This document shows, piece by piece, positions 23,687-30,723 of a DNA stretch of 46,682 bases. The translations under genes were made by a program, and so were the position numbers. This DNA comes from Palsa-948 sp964481195. Lineage in GTDB: Bacteria; Bacteroidota; Bacteroidia; Palsa-948. Positions within the stretch are counted from its first letter, which is position 1, and every line of letters starts with the position of its first letter. Location: assembly GCA_964481195.1 (NCBI GenBank), contig CAYZTB010000020.1, positions 1-46,682 of the forward strand. Reading direction: 5' to 3'. The notes under the pieces were generated by a model, which was not told the origin of the DNA, ran no database searches, and saw only the letters and a list, made by a program, of their open reading frames with translations.

Positions 23687-24277
23687 TTATTTCTCTCCCC
23701 AACGAAAAGTCTTAATATCTAAGCCACATAAATCCAGCACACGGTCTATAACCGTAGCAGCGAGTTGTTCAAAGTCTTTTGGTTTGCTGTAAAAGGAAGG
23801 CGAGGCCGGACAGATAATTCCACCGGCTTCGGTAATGGTTTTCATATTGTTTATATGAATGAGGCTAAGAGGAGTGTCGCGCTGCACTAAAATTAATTTC
23901 CTGCGTTCTTTTAAAATCACATCAGCCGCACGGGTAATTAGATCGTTGGACATCCCGCTTGCTATTCTTGCCATAGTGCCCATAGAGCAAGGACAAATAA
24001 TCATGGTGCGAAAGTTGGCAGAGCCCGAAGCAAAAGGTGCGTTGAAATCAGATTTGGTATAAAATTTAATTTTCAAATTAGTCGCATCTTCAATTTTTGA
24101 AGACGGAACAGGGGTGGGGCTTAATTCCGTTTCCCAAACCTGCTTAGCATTATCACTCATTACAATGCCTACTTCTTCTATCTGAGATTCCAATTGTTGT
24201 AATTTATCCAGCAACACTTTTGCATAAATTGCTCCGCTGGCACCTGTAATACCTACTATGATTTTATGTTTATTCAT
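23687..24277 (-). CDS. ubiX: UbiX-type flavin prenyltransferase
   Basis: The enzyme prenylates FMN to make the cofactor of UbiD decarboxylases. It has 197 residues, with the flavin-binding start VGITGASGAIYAKVLL, PFASGS, the conserved IICPCSMGTMARIASG and LTRAADV-type segments, and RDTPLSLIHINNM. The start at ATG 24277 (MNKHKII) fits the family better than an upstream in-frame ATG. Residues near ELSPTPVPSSKIEDATN look longer than in relatives, and the DNA there (24105-24121) resembles the C-rich repeat arms, so a small insertion is possible. No ubiD is in the window. holB lies upstream on the same strand. Confidence 0.9.
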   Translation of the reverse strand: MNKHKIIVGITGASGAIYAKVLLDKLQQLESQIEEVGIVMSDNAKQVWETELSPTPVPSSKIEDATNLKIKFYTKSDFNAPFASGSANFRTMIICPCSMGTMARIASGMSNDLITRAADVILKERRKLILVQRDTPLSLIHINNMKTITEAGGIICPASPSFYSKPKDFEQLAATVIDRVLDLCGLDIKTFRWGEK

Positions 24278-24290
24278 ATTGTTAATACCC

Positions 24291-24362
24291 ATCCTAAGTC
24301 CTTCCTCAAGGGAAGGACTTGCAACATTACCCCCTTCCTATTGGGGAGGGCAGGGGTGGGGT
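24291..24362. repeat. Double R1 hairpin repeat at the holB 3' end
   Basis: AAGTCCTTCC (24296-24305) pairs perfectly with GGAAGGACTT (24311-24320). A second C-rich unit, CCCCCTTCC-TATT-GGGGAGGG, follows and ends in CAGGGGTGGGG. The second unit is read as the last residues and stop codon of holB. Confidence 0.7.
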
Positions 24363-25490
24363 CTTCTGTTTTACGATACGCATGCACTTAATAGAAAGAT
24401 CGGTAAAAATTAATTTTCCACTTCCGTTTCGTTCGATGTGAATGATTGCTTCGTTTAATTCATCCGCTAATTGTTTGCAAAGATTGCCGTCTAGCAAAGT
24501 AGAAAGTTTTTGTACAAACTCTAACTCCTCTCCATCTACTCGCAGTAATTTTTTATCTCCATACATGCCCACCACACATTCCCGAATTATATTTAGTCCG
24601 TACAGCAAAAATGCTTTTTGATTTTCTCTTCCTACTTTGGAGTTTGCTATTTCCTCAACCCAGCCAATCACGGATATCACATTAATTTTAAAGATCATTC
24701 GCATCCACTCTCTGAATTTGTGCAACGATACATTTTCTGCCGGATCTTCATTCAATAATTTTAAGGCTGCATTATAATTCCCGTCTGCCAAGTAGGCTAT
24801 GCGTCCTGCATCTTTTGCTGATAGTTGATGATGCTCTATAAGGGCCTCTTTAATTACTTCATCAGCAAGACGGTTAATTTTTACAAGTTGCGTACGAGAG
24901 TAAATGGTACGAAGCAGTGCTTCCTCATTTTCAGACACTAAGATAAAAAGTGTTTTATCGGGAGGTTCTTCCAGAATTTTTAAAAGTTTATTGGCTGCGG
25001 AATGATGCATCTTTTCAGGCATCCAAATAATCATGATCTTAAATTCTCCTTCGTAGGTAGTGAGCGACAATTTTCGTAGTATCTCAGCACTTTCTTCAAC
25101 GCCAATGATGGGCTGTTTGTTTTCCGCATCCAAGTGGGAAAACCAATCCGATAAATTTAAATAGGGGTTATCTAAAAATGCCTCTCTCCATTCAGTAGCA
25201 ACATCGGTACTTTTTTCCACTTCCCCTTTTTTAATAGCGATCGGATACACAAAATGTACATCGGGATGAACGAGCTTTGAATTTTTTATACAGGATGCAC
25301 ATAGGCCACAAGCTTCACCACCCCTGCGTGTTTTACAAAGAATAAATTGAGAATAGGCAGTTGCCAGCGGCAGTGAGCCTGATCCTACAGCTCCAAGAAA
25401 TAATTGTGCATGGCTCACGCGGTTTTCTTCCACCGAATGTACCAGACGTTTTTTGACTTCTTTCTGACCTATAATATCCTTGAAAAGCAT
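24327..25490 (-). CDS. holB: DNA polymerase III delta-prime subunit
   Basis: This clamp-loader subunit has 387 residues. The AAA+ start (MLFKDIIGQKEVKKRL, SHAQLFLG) is followed by a degenerate Walker A (GAVGSGSLPLA, lacking the usual GK[ST]), as expected of delta-prime. Cysteines in CGLCASC probably belong to the zinc module. HHSAANKLLKILEEPP and SRTQLV are the sensor and arginine-finger segments. The last residues (KTPPLPSPIGRG) and the TAA stop are encoded by an R1 repeat, so the natural end was probably near IVKQK. Its downstream neighbour on the same strand is ubiX. Confidence 0.88.
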   Translation of the reverse strand: MLFKDIIGQKEVKKRLVHSVEENRVSHAQLFLGAVGSGSLPLATAYSQFILCKTRRGGEACGLCASCIKNSKLVHPDVHFVYPIAIKKGEVEKSTDVATEWREAFLDNPYLNLSDWFSHLDAENKQPIIGVEESAEILRKLSLTTYEGEFKIMIIWMPEKMHHSAANKLLKILEEPPDKTLFILVSENEEALLRTIYSRTQLVKINRLADEVIKEALIEHHQLSAKDAGRIAYLADGNYNAALKLLNEDPAENVSLHKFREWMRMIFKINVISVIGWVEEIANSKVGRENQKAFLLYGLNIIRECVVGMYGDKKLLRVDGEELEFVQKLSTLLDGNLCKQLADELNEAIIHIERNGSGKLIFTDLSIKCMRIVKQKTPPLPSPIGRG

Positions 25491-25536
25491 ACCTCAAATA
25501 TAGCCACAGAATGCTAAGAATCTATCAGAAATATCA

Positions 25537-25567
25537 TTTGTTCTATAGCGCTATTCTGTTAATTTTG
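25537..25567 (+). promoter_or_regulatory. Promoter of pgk
   Basis: TTTG (25537-25540) and TAATTTTG (25560-25567), exactly 19 bases apart, give a perfect Bacteroidota -33/-7 promoter. The pgk start codon is 22 bases after the -7 element. Confidence 0.75.
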
Positions 25568-25589
25568 TATCGAATTTCTTCCAAAGCTT

Positions 25590-26780
25590 ATGAAAACAGT
25601 AGATAGTATAAACTTCAAAAATAAAAAAGCCATAATCCGAGTGGATTTTAATGTTCCGTTAGACGAGCAATTTAGTGTTACTGACGATACTCGTATTCGT
25701 GCTGCCATACCAACACTGAAAAAAATTCTCAATGATGGAGGGAGTGTGGTACTTATGTCACATCTAGGAAGGCCCAAAGGAGGCTATGAGGAAAAATTTT
25801 CCTTAAAGCACATTGTGGGTGTAATTGAAAAACTTTTAGGGGTTCATATTCAGTTTGCAAACGATTGCGTAGGCGAAGCAGTAAAAAAAGTTGCCTCTGA
25901 CCTTAAGCCCGGAGAAGTGTTGTTACTAGAGAATCTTCGTTTTCATAAACAAGAAACAACAGGTACTGAGTCTTTTGCCAAAGAGCTAGCCTCATTAGGC
26001 GATGTATATGTAAACGATGCATTCGGCACAGCTCATCGCGCACATGCATCTACCACTATCATTGCTCAATTTTTTTCTGATGCAAAATGCTTTGGCTATG
26101 TAATGGCAAATGAATTATCCAGCATTAAAAAAGTACTGAACAACCCTGAAAAACCATTCACGGTAATTATTGGAGGAGCCAAAGTCTCTGGAAAAATATT
26201 GCTGATTGAAAACCTACTAAACAAAATTGATAACCTCATCATTGGAGGCGGCATGGCTTACACTTTTATTAAAGCATTGGGAGGCAAAGTTGGAAGTTCG
26301 CTGGTAGAAGAAGATAAGCTGGACATAGCGTTAAAAATTTTAAGCGATGCAAAGGAAAAAAATGTAAATATTTATCTTCCAGTGGACACTATTGTAGCTG
26401 ACACATTTTCTAATAATACTACCAACAAATCTTCGGATATTAGGGAAATTCCGGATGGATGGATGGGGCTGGACATAGGGGAACGCACAGAAAAAATTTA
26501 TGCTGACGTAATAAAAAAATCAAAAACCATTTTGTGGAATGGTCCCATGGGCGTTTTTGAAATGAGCAGCTTTGAGCATGGCACTAAAGCTACTGCCAAT
26601 GCTGTGGTAGAAGCTACTGCGCTAGGGGCGTATTCATTAATTGGAGGTGGAGATTCTGTTACAGCCATCAATAAATATAAATTAGGAGATAAGGTAAGCT
26701 ACGTATCTACAGGTGGAGGAGCACTCTTAGAATATATTGAAAGTGGCAATTTACCTGGAGTAGCAGCTATTGAGAAATAA
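25590..26780 (+). CDS. pgk: Phosphoglycerate kinase
   Basis: This glycolytic enzyme (396 residues, the usual length) transfers phosphate from 1,3-bisphosphoglycerate to ADP. Visible are the substrate-binding VDFNVPLDEQF, DDTRIRAAIPTL and SHLGRPKGG in the N-domain. The nucleotide-binding C-domain shows GGAKVSGKI, GGGMAYTF, NGPMGVFEM and GGGDSVTA. No insertion or break is seen. It has its own consensus promoter and is convergent with cvpA; an R1 hairpin between the two genes could end both transcripts. Confidence 0.97.
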   Translation: MKTVDSINFKNKKAIIRVDFNVPLDEQFSVTDDTRIRAAIPTLKKILNDGGSVVLMSHLGRPKGGYEEKFSLKHIVGVIEKLLGVHIQFANDCVGEAVKKVASDLKPGEVLLLENLRFHKQETTGTESFAKELASLGDVYVNDAFGTAHRAHASTTIIAQFFSDAKCFGYVMANELSSIKKVLNNPEKPFTVIIGGAKVSGKILLIENLLNKIDNLIIGGGMAYTFIKALGGKVGSSLVEEDKLDIALKILSDAKEKNVNIYLPVDTIVADTFSNNTTNKSSDIREIPDGWMGLDIGERTEKIYADVIKKSKTILWNGPMGVFEMSSFEHGTKATANAVVEATALGAYSLIGGGDSVTAINKYKLGDKVSYVSTGGGALLEYIESGNLPGVAAIEK

Positions 26781-26816
26781 GACCCCACCTAAATCCTCCC
26801 CGAAGGGGAGGACTTG
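26781..26816. repeat. R1 hairpin between convergent pgk and cvpA
   Basis: CCTCCCC (26796-26802 region) pairs with GGGGAGG around GAA, flanked by ACCCCACCTAAAT and ACTTG. It closely matches the units at 24291-24320 and 43711-43745. Between convergent genes it could serve as a bidirectional terminator, though no long T run follows. Confidence 0.65.
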
Positions 26817-26823
26817 TATGCAG

Positions 26824-27360
26824 TTAGTCTGAAGTTGGTTTGTTATCCATAAAAGGAATTTTTATCATCTCTCCCATTTTACTATTCCTTAACCCGGGTA
26901 TAATAAGTGGTGCTATTTTCCCAACAGGCTTATAAAGCAATGATTTTTCGGTAACCGGTAGAGGCTCAGCAACAAAACTTAACGTTATTGCGTTAAAAAT
27001 AAAAATGAACATACTGCTGATTAACCCAAACTTTAACATTCCAAAAATTCCACCAGCAATTTTATTTACAAAGCCCAAGGAAACAGCTTCTACAATGCGT
27101 TCCAAAAATTTAGCAAGCAGGAACATGCCGATTAGAATACCTAAAAAAATTATTGCAAACGATACGATGGAAAGGTATTTTGTTTCCCAGCCCCAATTTG
27201 CTTGAATGTAGTTTGCTAAAAAATCCGAAAACTTAATTCCTGCCCATATGGCTAATCCAAGAGCTACTATAGAAGAGGCTTCAATAATAAGTCCTTTCGT
27301 AAATCCTTTATAAAGTCCCCAAAGCAAGGGAATAGCAATAATAATATCTACATAGTTCAT
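26824..27360 (-). CDS. CvpA family membrane protein
   Basis: This 178-residue inner-membrane protein has four predicted transmembrane helices, the first starting VDIIIAIPLLWGLYKGFTKG. The YKGFTKGLIIE segment and the F-rich second helix are typical of the CvpA (colicin V production) family. In the family the role is tied to envelope homeostasis, but the mechanism is not settled. It is monocistronic as far as can be seen and faces pgk tail to tail. Confidence 0.85.
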   Translation of the reverse strand: MNYVDIIIAIPLLWGLYKGFTKGLIIEASSIVALGLAIWAGIKFSDFLANYIQANWGWETKYLSIVSFAIIFLGILIGMFLLAKFLERIVEAVSLGFVNKIAGGIFGMLKFGLISSMFIFIFNAITLSFVAEPLPVTEKSLLYKPVGKIAPLIIPGLRNSKMGEMIKIPFMDNKPTSD

Positions 27361-27420
27361 GGGCTATAAATTTTTAATCAGGACTAAAGTATGGATTTAG
27401 GGAGGTGGGAAATTTGTTTT

Positions 27421-27780
27421 TTAATTTGTTAATGAACAAGGCGCTGTGAAAATCAGAGTAATCTGTGGTGCAAATTAGAGCTTACCATAGATAGGCGCAG
27501 CTTGACTACAATTATTACGAATAATTTTTGGTAGAGGGTCAGTTTGGCAGTTCTCTGTTTTCTTTGTGCTGCATTTTCTTGGTGTCTTTGTGGTTTCTGT
27601 ATTTTTAACCCACCTGCCGTCTAACCCTAATATTTGATGTTGGGCAGGCAGCCTTTTACCACAAAGCACATAAAGATGCAATACACAAAGCCCACTAAGA
27701 AATAATAACCGTTTAAACTGACTCACTACAGTATTTTATTATACCAGGTTTGTACATTAGTAAATTCGTAATTTAGTAGC
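27421..27780. repeat. Composite dyad-repeat region without a gene
   Basis: The ~420-base gap before the next gene is made of repeats. An R2 fragment (GTAATCTGTGGTG) lies near 27459. CTTTGTGGT (27586-27594) pairs with ACCACAAAG (27658-27666), and inside it CCTGCC (27613-27618) pairs with GGCAGG (27643-27648). A minus-strand open frame of 83 codons (27475-27726) reads straight through these repeats and is not accepted as a gene. Confidence 0.6.
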
Positions 27781-27781
27781 A

Positions 27782-28141
27782 ATGGATTTAGAACAAGAAA
27801 AGCAGTGGAACGACATTTGCAAAAAACTCTCTTTGCAATTTGATCAAGACCTTGATTTGCAGGGCATATTATTTTTAATTGGAGTTCAAGAGCTAGGCAA
27901 AGGATACAAAATATTCGCCAAGGACGAAAAAGTAGAGCTCATGCATATTGCAGTTTGTAAATTGTTGGAGTCTTTTGGATACTATGAATTTAGTGGCAGA
28001 GATGAGGAAGGCTGGCCTCATTGGAAGCTGAACGAAAAACTTCCTCCTTTAAAGCCTATGCAACAAGAGATTTTAGTGAAGGAAGCCATCATTGAATATT
28101 TTAAGCACGAACTTTTTGTAAAACCAGAACTTGAAAGCTGA
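27782..28141 (+). CDS. Conserved hypothetical protein next to the ACMSD-like gene
   Basis: I do not recognise a named family for this 119-residue acidic protein. It has no signal peptide or membrane segment and is predicted helical, with a stretch GILFLIGVQELGKGYKIFAKDEKVELMHIAVCKLLESFGYYEF. It ends four bases before the ACMSD start, which suggests translational coupling and a related job. Similar small proteins seem to be present in other Bacteroidota, but that is from memory and not checked here. Confidence 0.7.
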   Translation: MDLEQEKQWNDICKKLSLQFDQDLDLQGILFLIGVQELGKGYKIFAKDEKVELMHIAVCKLLESFGYYEFSGRDEEGWPHWKLNEKLPPLKPMQQEILVKEAIIEYFKHELFVKPELES

Positions 28142-28145
28142 TACC

Positions 28146-29153
28146 ATGCTAACAATAGATATTCATACACATATTATCCCCGAACATATTCCGAATTTCA
28201 AAACAAAGTTTGGCTATGGGGGCTTTATAAACTTAGAGCATCACCGGCCTTGTTGTGCACGCATGATGGTTGACGATAAATTTTTCAGAGAGATTGAAGA
28301 TAATTGCTGGAGTGCAGAAACCAGAATGAAAGAATGCGATCATCATCAGGTGGACGTTCAGGTGCTCTCTACTATTCCGGTAATGTTTTCGTACTGGGCT
28401 AAACCAACAGATTGTCTGGAAGTTTCTGTTTTTTTAAATGACCACATTGCAGATATTGTAAAAAAATATCCAAAACGTTTTGTTGGTCTGGGCACCATAC
28501 CATTACAAGCGCCTGATTTAGCAATCAAAGAATTGGAGCGCTGCAAAAAAATTGGATTAGCAGGTGTACAAATTGGCTCACACGTTAACGACTGGAATTT
28601 AAATGCTCCGGAGTTATTTCCTGTTTTTCAGGCATGCGCAGCAATGAATATGGCTGTTTTCGTTCACCCCTGGGATATGATGGCGCAAGATAAGATGAAC
28701 AAATATTGGTTGCCTTGGTTAGTAGGAATGCCTGCAGAGTCTTCGTTGGCAATTTGTTCTATGATTTTTGGCGGAGTGCTAGAGCGATTACCAAGCTTAC
28801 GCGTTGCATTTGCACATGGAGGCGGATCTTTTCCTTCCACCATAGGGCGCATTGAGCACGGCTTTAATTCCAGGCCCGACTTAGTGGCTATTGATAATAA
28901 AATAAATCCGCGCGAGTATTTAGGAAAATTCTGGTTGGATTCTCTTACGCACGATGCGCCCATGTTAGACTACATCGTAAATCTTGTTGGTGCTAACCGA
29001 GTTGCACTTGGGAGTGATTATCCTTTTCCGCTGGGCGAAAATGAACCTGGGAAACTTATTCGGGAGATGAAATATTCGGATGAAGTCAAGCAGCACTTGC
29101 TTCACGCTTCAGCCTTGGAATGGTTGGGGATGAAAAAAGAAATATTTGAATAA
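28146..29153 (+). CDS. ACMSD-like amidohydrolase-family decarboxylase
   Basis: The 335-residue length and sequence match 2-amino-3-carboxymuconate-6-semialdehyde decarboxylase, which acts on the kynurenine/3-hydroxyanthranilate route of tryptophan degradation. The metal site is visible: DIHTHI at the N-terminus, VHPWD in the middle and GSDYPFPLGE near the end. CARMMVDDKFFREI and AFAHGGGSFP are also typical. The start at ATG 28146 is chosen because it begins just before the metal motif. No other kynurenine-pathway gene is in the window, so the pathway must be scattered, or the enzyme acts on another substrate. Confidence 0.88.
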   Translation: MLTIDIHTHIIPEHIPNFKTKFGYGGFINLEHHRPCCARMMVDDKFFREIEDNCWSAETRMKECDHHQVDVQVLSTIPVMFSYWAKPTDCLEVSVFLNDHIADIVKKYPKRFVGLGTIPLQAPDLAIKELERCKKIGLAGVQIGSHVNDWNLNAPELFPVFQACAAMNMAVFVHPWDMMAQDKMNKYWLPWLVGMPAESSLAICSMIFGGVLERLPSLRVAFAHGGGSFPSTIGRIEHGFNSRPDLVAIDNKINPREYLGKFWLDSLTHDAPMLDYIVNLVGANRVALGSDYPFPLGENEPGKLIREMKYSDEVKQHLLHASALEWLGMKKEIFE

Positions 29154-29171
29154 GACATTCGCTCAAAAATT

Positions 29172-29258
29172 TTAACACAGAGAGCACAAAGTTTTAGGAG
29201 CCCCACAGAGGTGTGTTTCTCTGTGAAACTCGTTAGCCTCTGTGTTCTCTGTGTTAAA
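29172..29258. repeat. Long TTAACACAGAG...CTCTGTGTTAA inverted repeat
   Basis: TTAACACAGAGAGCACA at the left faces TGTGTTCTCTGTGTTAA at the right with one mismatch, and CACAGAGG and CCTCTGTG pair inside. It lies between the convergent ACMSD and DUF2480 genes and could stop transcription from both sides. Confidence 0.65.
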
Positions 29259-29302
29259 CTAGTACAAGTAATTTTTAATTGGAGCAATACGAAATTTAGA
29301 AA

Positions 29303-29812
29303 TTAATCCTTCCGCTTCAAAATCGGCACCGTAGAGCAAGCCTCCCCGAAAAATATACTTTTGGCAATAGGTGAAAATAGTCTGGTAATCTCCACAAAGG
29401 CAGATTCAGGGACGGGCAGTTTTCCGCATCCCTTCACACAAATTTTTTTATCACGGAAGTCTTCAGTATTTATTTTGGAAAGTGATTCTTGAAATATAAT
29501 AGTCTCCAGCGTTTTTAAATCACCAAACACAATTTTCTTTGCAAATGGCTCTAGAGAAGAAGTAAGCAACATGTACGCCCAGGTAGGAACAATGGCATCG
29601 GCAGAGCAGGTGAGAGCTACAAACTTATCTTTGTACTTACTCCAATCTTCATTTTTTACAAACTCCCTAAAATCTTTTTCTTTTAATATTAGCCCTTGAA
29701 ATAGTTGATTTTTTATATCAAACAATACGCGCTCTCCTTTAGGATAATAATCCTCCAGATTAAATTCTGTTAATCCGCTTTTATCAACTTTATTTATTAT
29801 TTCGTTTTCCAT
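29303..29812 (-). CDS. DUF2480 family protein of the SUF cluster
   Basis: This 169-residue soluble protein belongs to a Bacteroidota family (DUF2480) commonly found near SUF genes. Visible family-like segments are LEDYYPKGERVLFDIKNQLFQGLILKEKDFREF, ALTCSADAIVPTWAYMLL and KGCGKLPVPESAFVEIT. Cysteines at CSAD, VKGCGK and EACSTVP could bind metal or an Fe-S cluster, but this is inference. It is the last gene of the minus-strand suf operon, 41 bases after the DUF59 gene with an R1 hairpin between them. Confidence 0.78.
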   Translation of the reverse strand: MENEIINKVDKSGLTEFNLEDYYPKGERVLFDIKNQLFQGLILKEKDFREFVKNEDWSKYKDKFVALTCSADAIVPTWAYMLLTSSLEPFAKKIVFGDLKTLETIIFQESLSKINTEDFRDKKICVKGCGKLPVPESAFVEITRLFSPIAKSIFFGEACSTVPILKRKD

Positions 29813-29823
29813 TCAATAGTTTT

Positions 29824-29854
29824 TCTCCTCCCCTTTGGGGAGGCCAGGAGGGGC
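29824..29854. repeat. R1 hairpin between the DUF59 and DUF2480 genes
   Basis: CTCCCC pairs with GGGGAG around TTT, followed by GCCAGGAGGGGC. It abuts the TAG stop of the DUF59 gene. Confidence 0.65.
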
Positions 29855-30183
29855 TACATAAACCCTAATTCTACTTGCGCCACTTCGCTCATCATTGTTT
29901 TTTCCCAAGATGGCTCAAAAGTAAGTTTTACTTTTGCAGATTTAATTCCCACTATATTTCTGAGTTTATCTTCTACTTCAGGGGGCAATGTTTCAGCAAC
30001 TGGGCAGGAAGGCGAAGTAAGAGTCATGGTGACAAGTAAATTATTATCATCATCTAAATCAATTCCATATATAAGGCCAAGTTCCCAAATGTCAACAGGA
30101 ATTTCGGGATCAAAACAAGTTTTAATCATATCTATAACCTGTTGAGACAGGGCTGCATTTTGAGATGTTATAATTGCGCTCAT
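29854..30183 (-). CDS. DUF59/MIP18-family Fe-S assembly protein (SufT-like)
   Basis: The 109-residue protein is a single DUF59 domain. DPEIPVDIWELGLIYG is the family signature, and TSPSCPVAETLP carries the conserved Cys. Family members (SufT, PaaD, human MIP18) help mature or transfer iron-sulfur clusters. Its ATG overlaps the TGA of sufE by four bases (ATGA), so translation is coupled. It lies inside the suf operon, which supports the role. The exact client proteins are unknown. Confidence 0.88.
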   Translation of the reverse strand: MSAIITSQNAALSQQVIDMIKTCFDPEIPVDIWELGLIYGIDLDDDNNLLVTMTLTSPSCPVAETLPPEVEDKLRNIVGIKSAKVKLTFEPSWEKTMMSEVAQVELGFM

Positions 30184-30599
30184 AGTTTAGTTTTAAAGGC
30201 CAGTGCATCCAACTTCATTTGTTTAATCATATTTACTAGTCCGTTTGCTCTGGTTGGTGACAAGTGTTCTTTCAATCCAATATTTTTTATAAAATCCATT
30301 TTCGATTCCAGTATTTCATCAGGCGTATGATCAGAAAGCACACGCACCATCAAAGCTACTAACCCTTTAGTGATGATGGCATCGCTATCAGCAGTAAAAA
30401 ATATTTTTCCGTCTTTCAATTCTGAATGCAACCACACTTTACTTTGACAACCTTTAATTAATCGATTGTCTGTCTTTAGTTTTTCATCTATCATCGGAAG
30501 CGACTTGCCCATTTCAATGATGTGTTCGTATTTCCCCATCCAGTCTTCAAACATGAAAAACTCATCAATAATTTCTAATTCTATCTCTGCTATTTTCAT
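30180..30599 (-). CDS. sufE: Cysteine desulfuration protein SufE
   Basis: SufE (139 residues) accepts persulfide sulfur from SufS and passes it to the SufBCD scaffold. The acceptor is Cys51 in LIKGCQSKVWLHSE, the family signature. DEILESKMDFIKNIGLKEHLSPTRANGL is the typical C-terminal region. The start at ATG 30599 (MKIAEIE) is chosen over an upstream in-frame ATG because it begins at the first helix. The stop overlaps the next gene. Between sufS and this gene is a 120-base stretch of R2 repeats. Confidence 0.93.
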   Translation of the reverse strand: MKIAEIELEIIDEFFMFEDWMGKYEHIIEMGKSLPMIDEKLKTDNRLIKGCQSKVWLHSELKDGKIFFTADSDAIITKGLVALMVRVLSDHTPDEILESKMDFIKNIGLKEHLSPTRANGLVNMIKQMKLDALAFKTKL

Positions 30600-30607
30600 C
30601 TTATTTT

Positions 30608-30721
30608 TTGCCACTGATTACACTGATTTACACAGACAGCAAACAGGTGTATTGTCTTTTGTTATTTTTCCCACTAATTAGTACAAAACAATCTGTGTTC
30701 ATCTGTGCAATCTGTGTCGAA
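30608..30721. repeat. R2 repeats between sufS and sufE
   Basis: CCACTGATTACACTGATTTACACAG on one side faces ATCTGTGTTCATCTGTGCAA and TCTGTGTCG on the other, so the spacer can fold into a long hairpin in the mRNA. Confidence 0.6.
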
Positions 30722-30723
30722 TT

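Noticed and set aside
27475..27726. Minus-strand open frame of 83 codons
   Set aside because: It reads through dyad repeats (CTTTGTGGT/ACCACAAAG and CCTGCC/GGCAGG) and its residues are simple translations of them.
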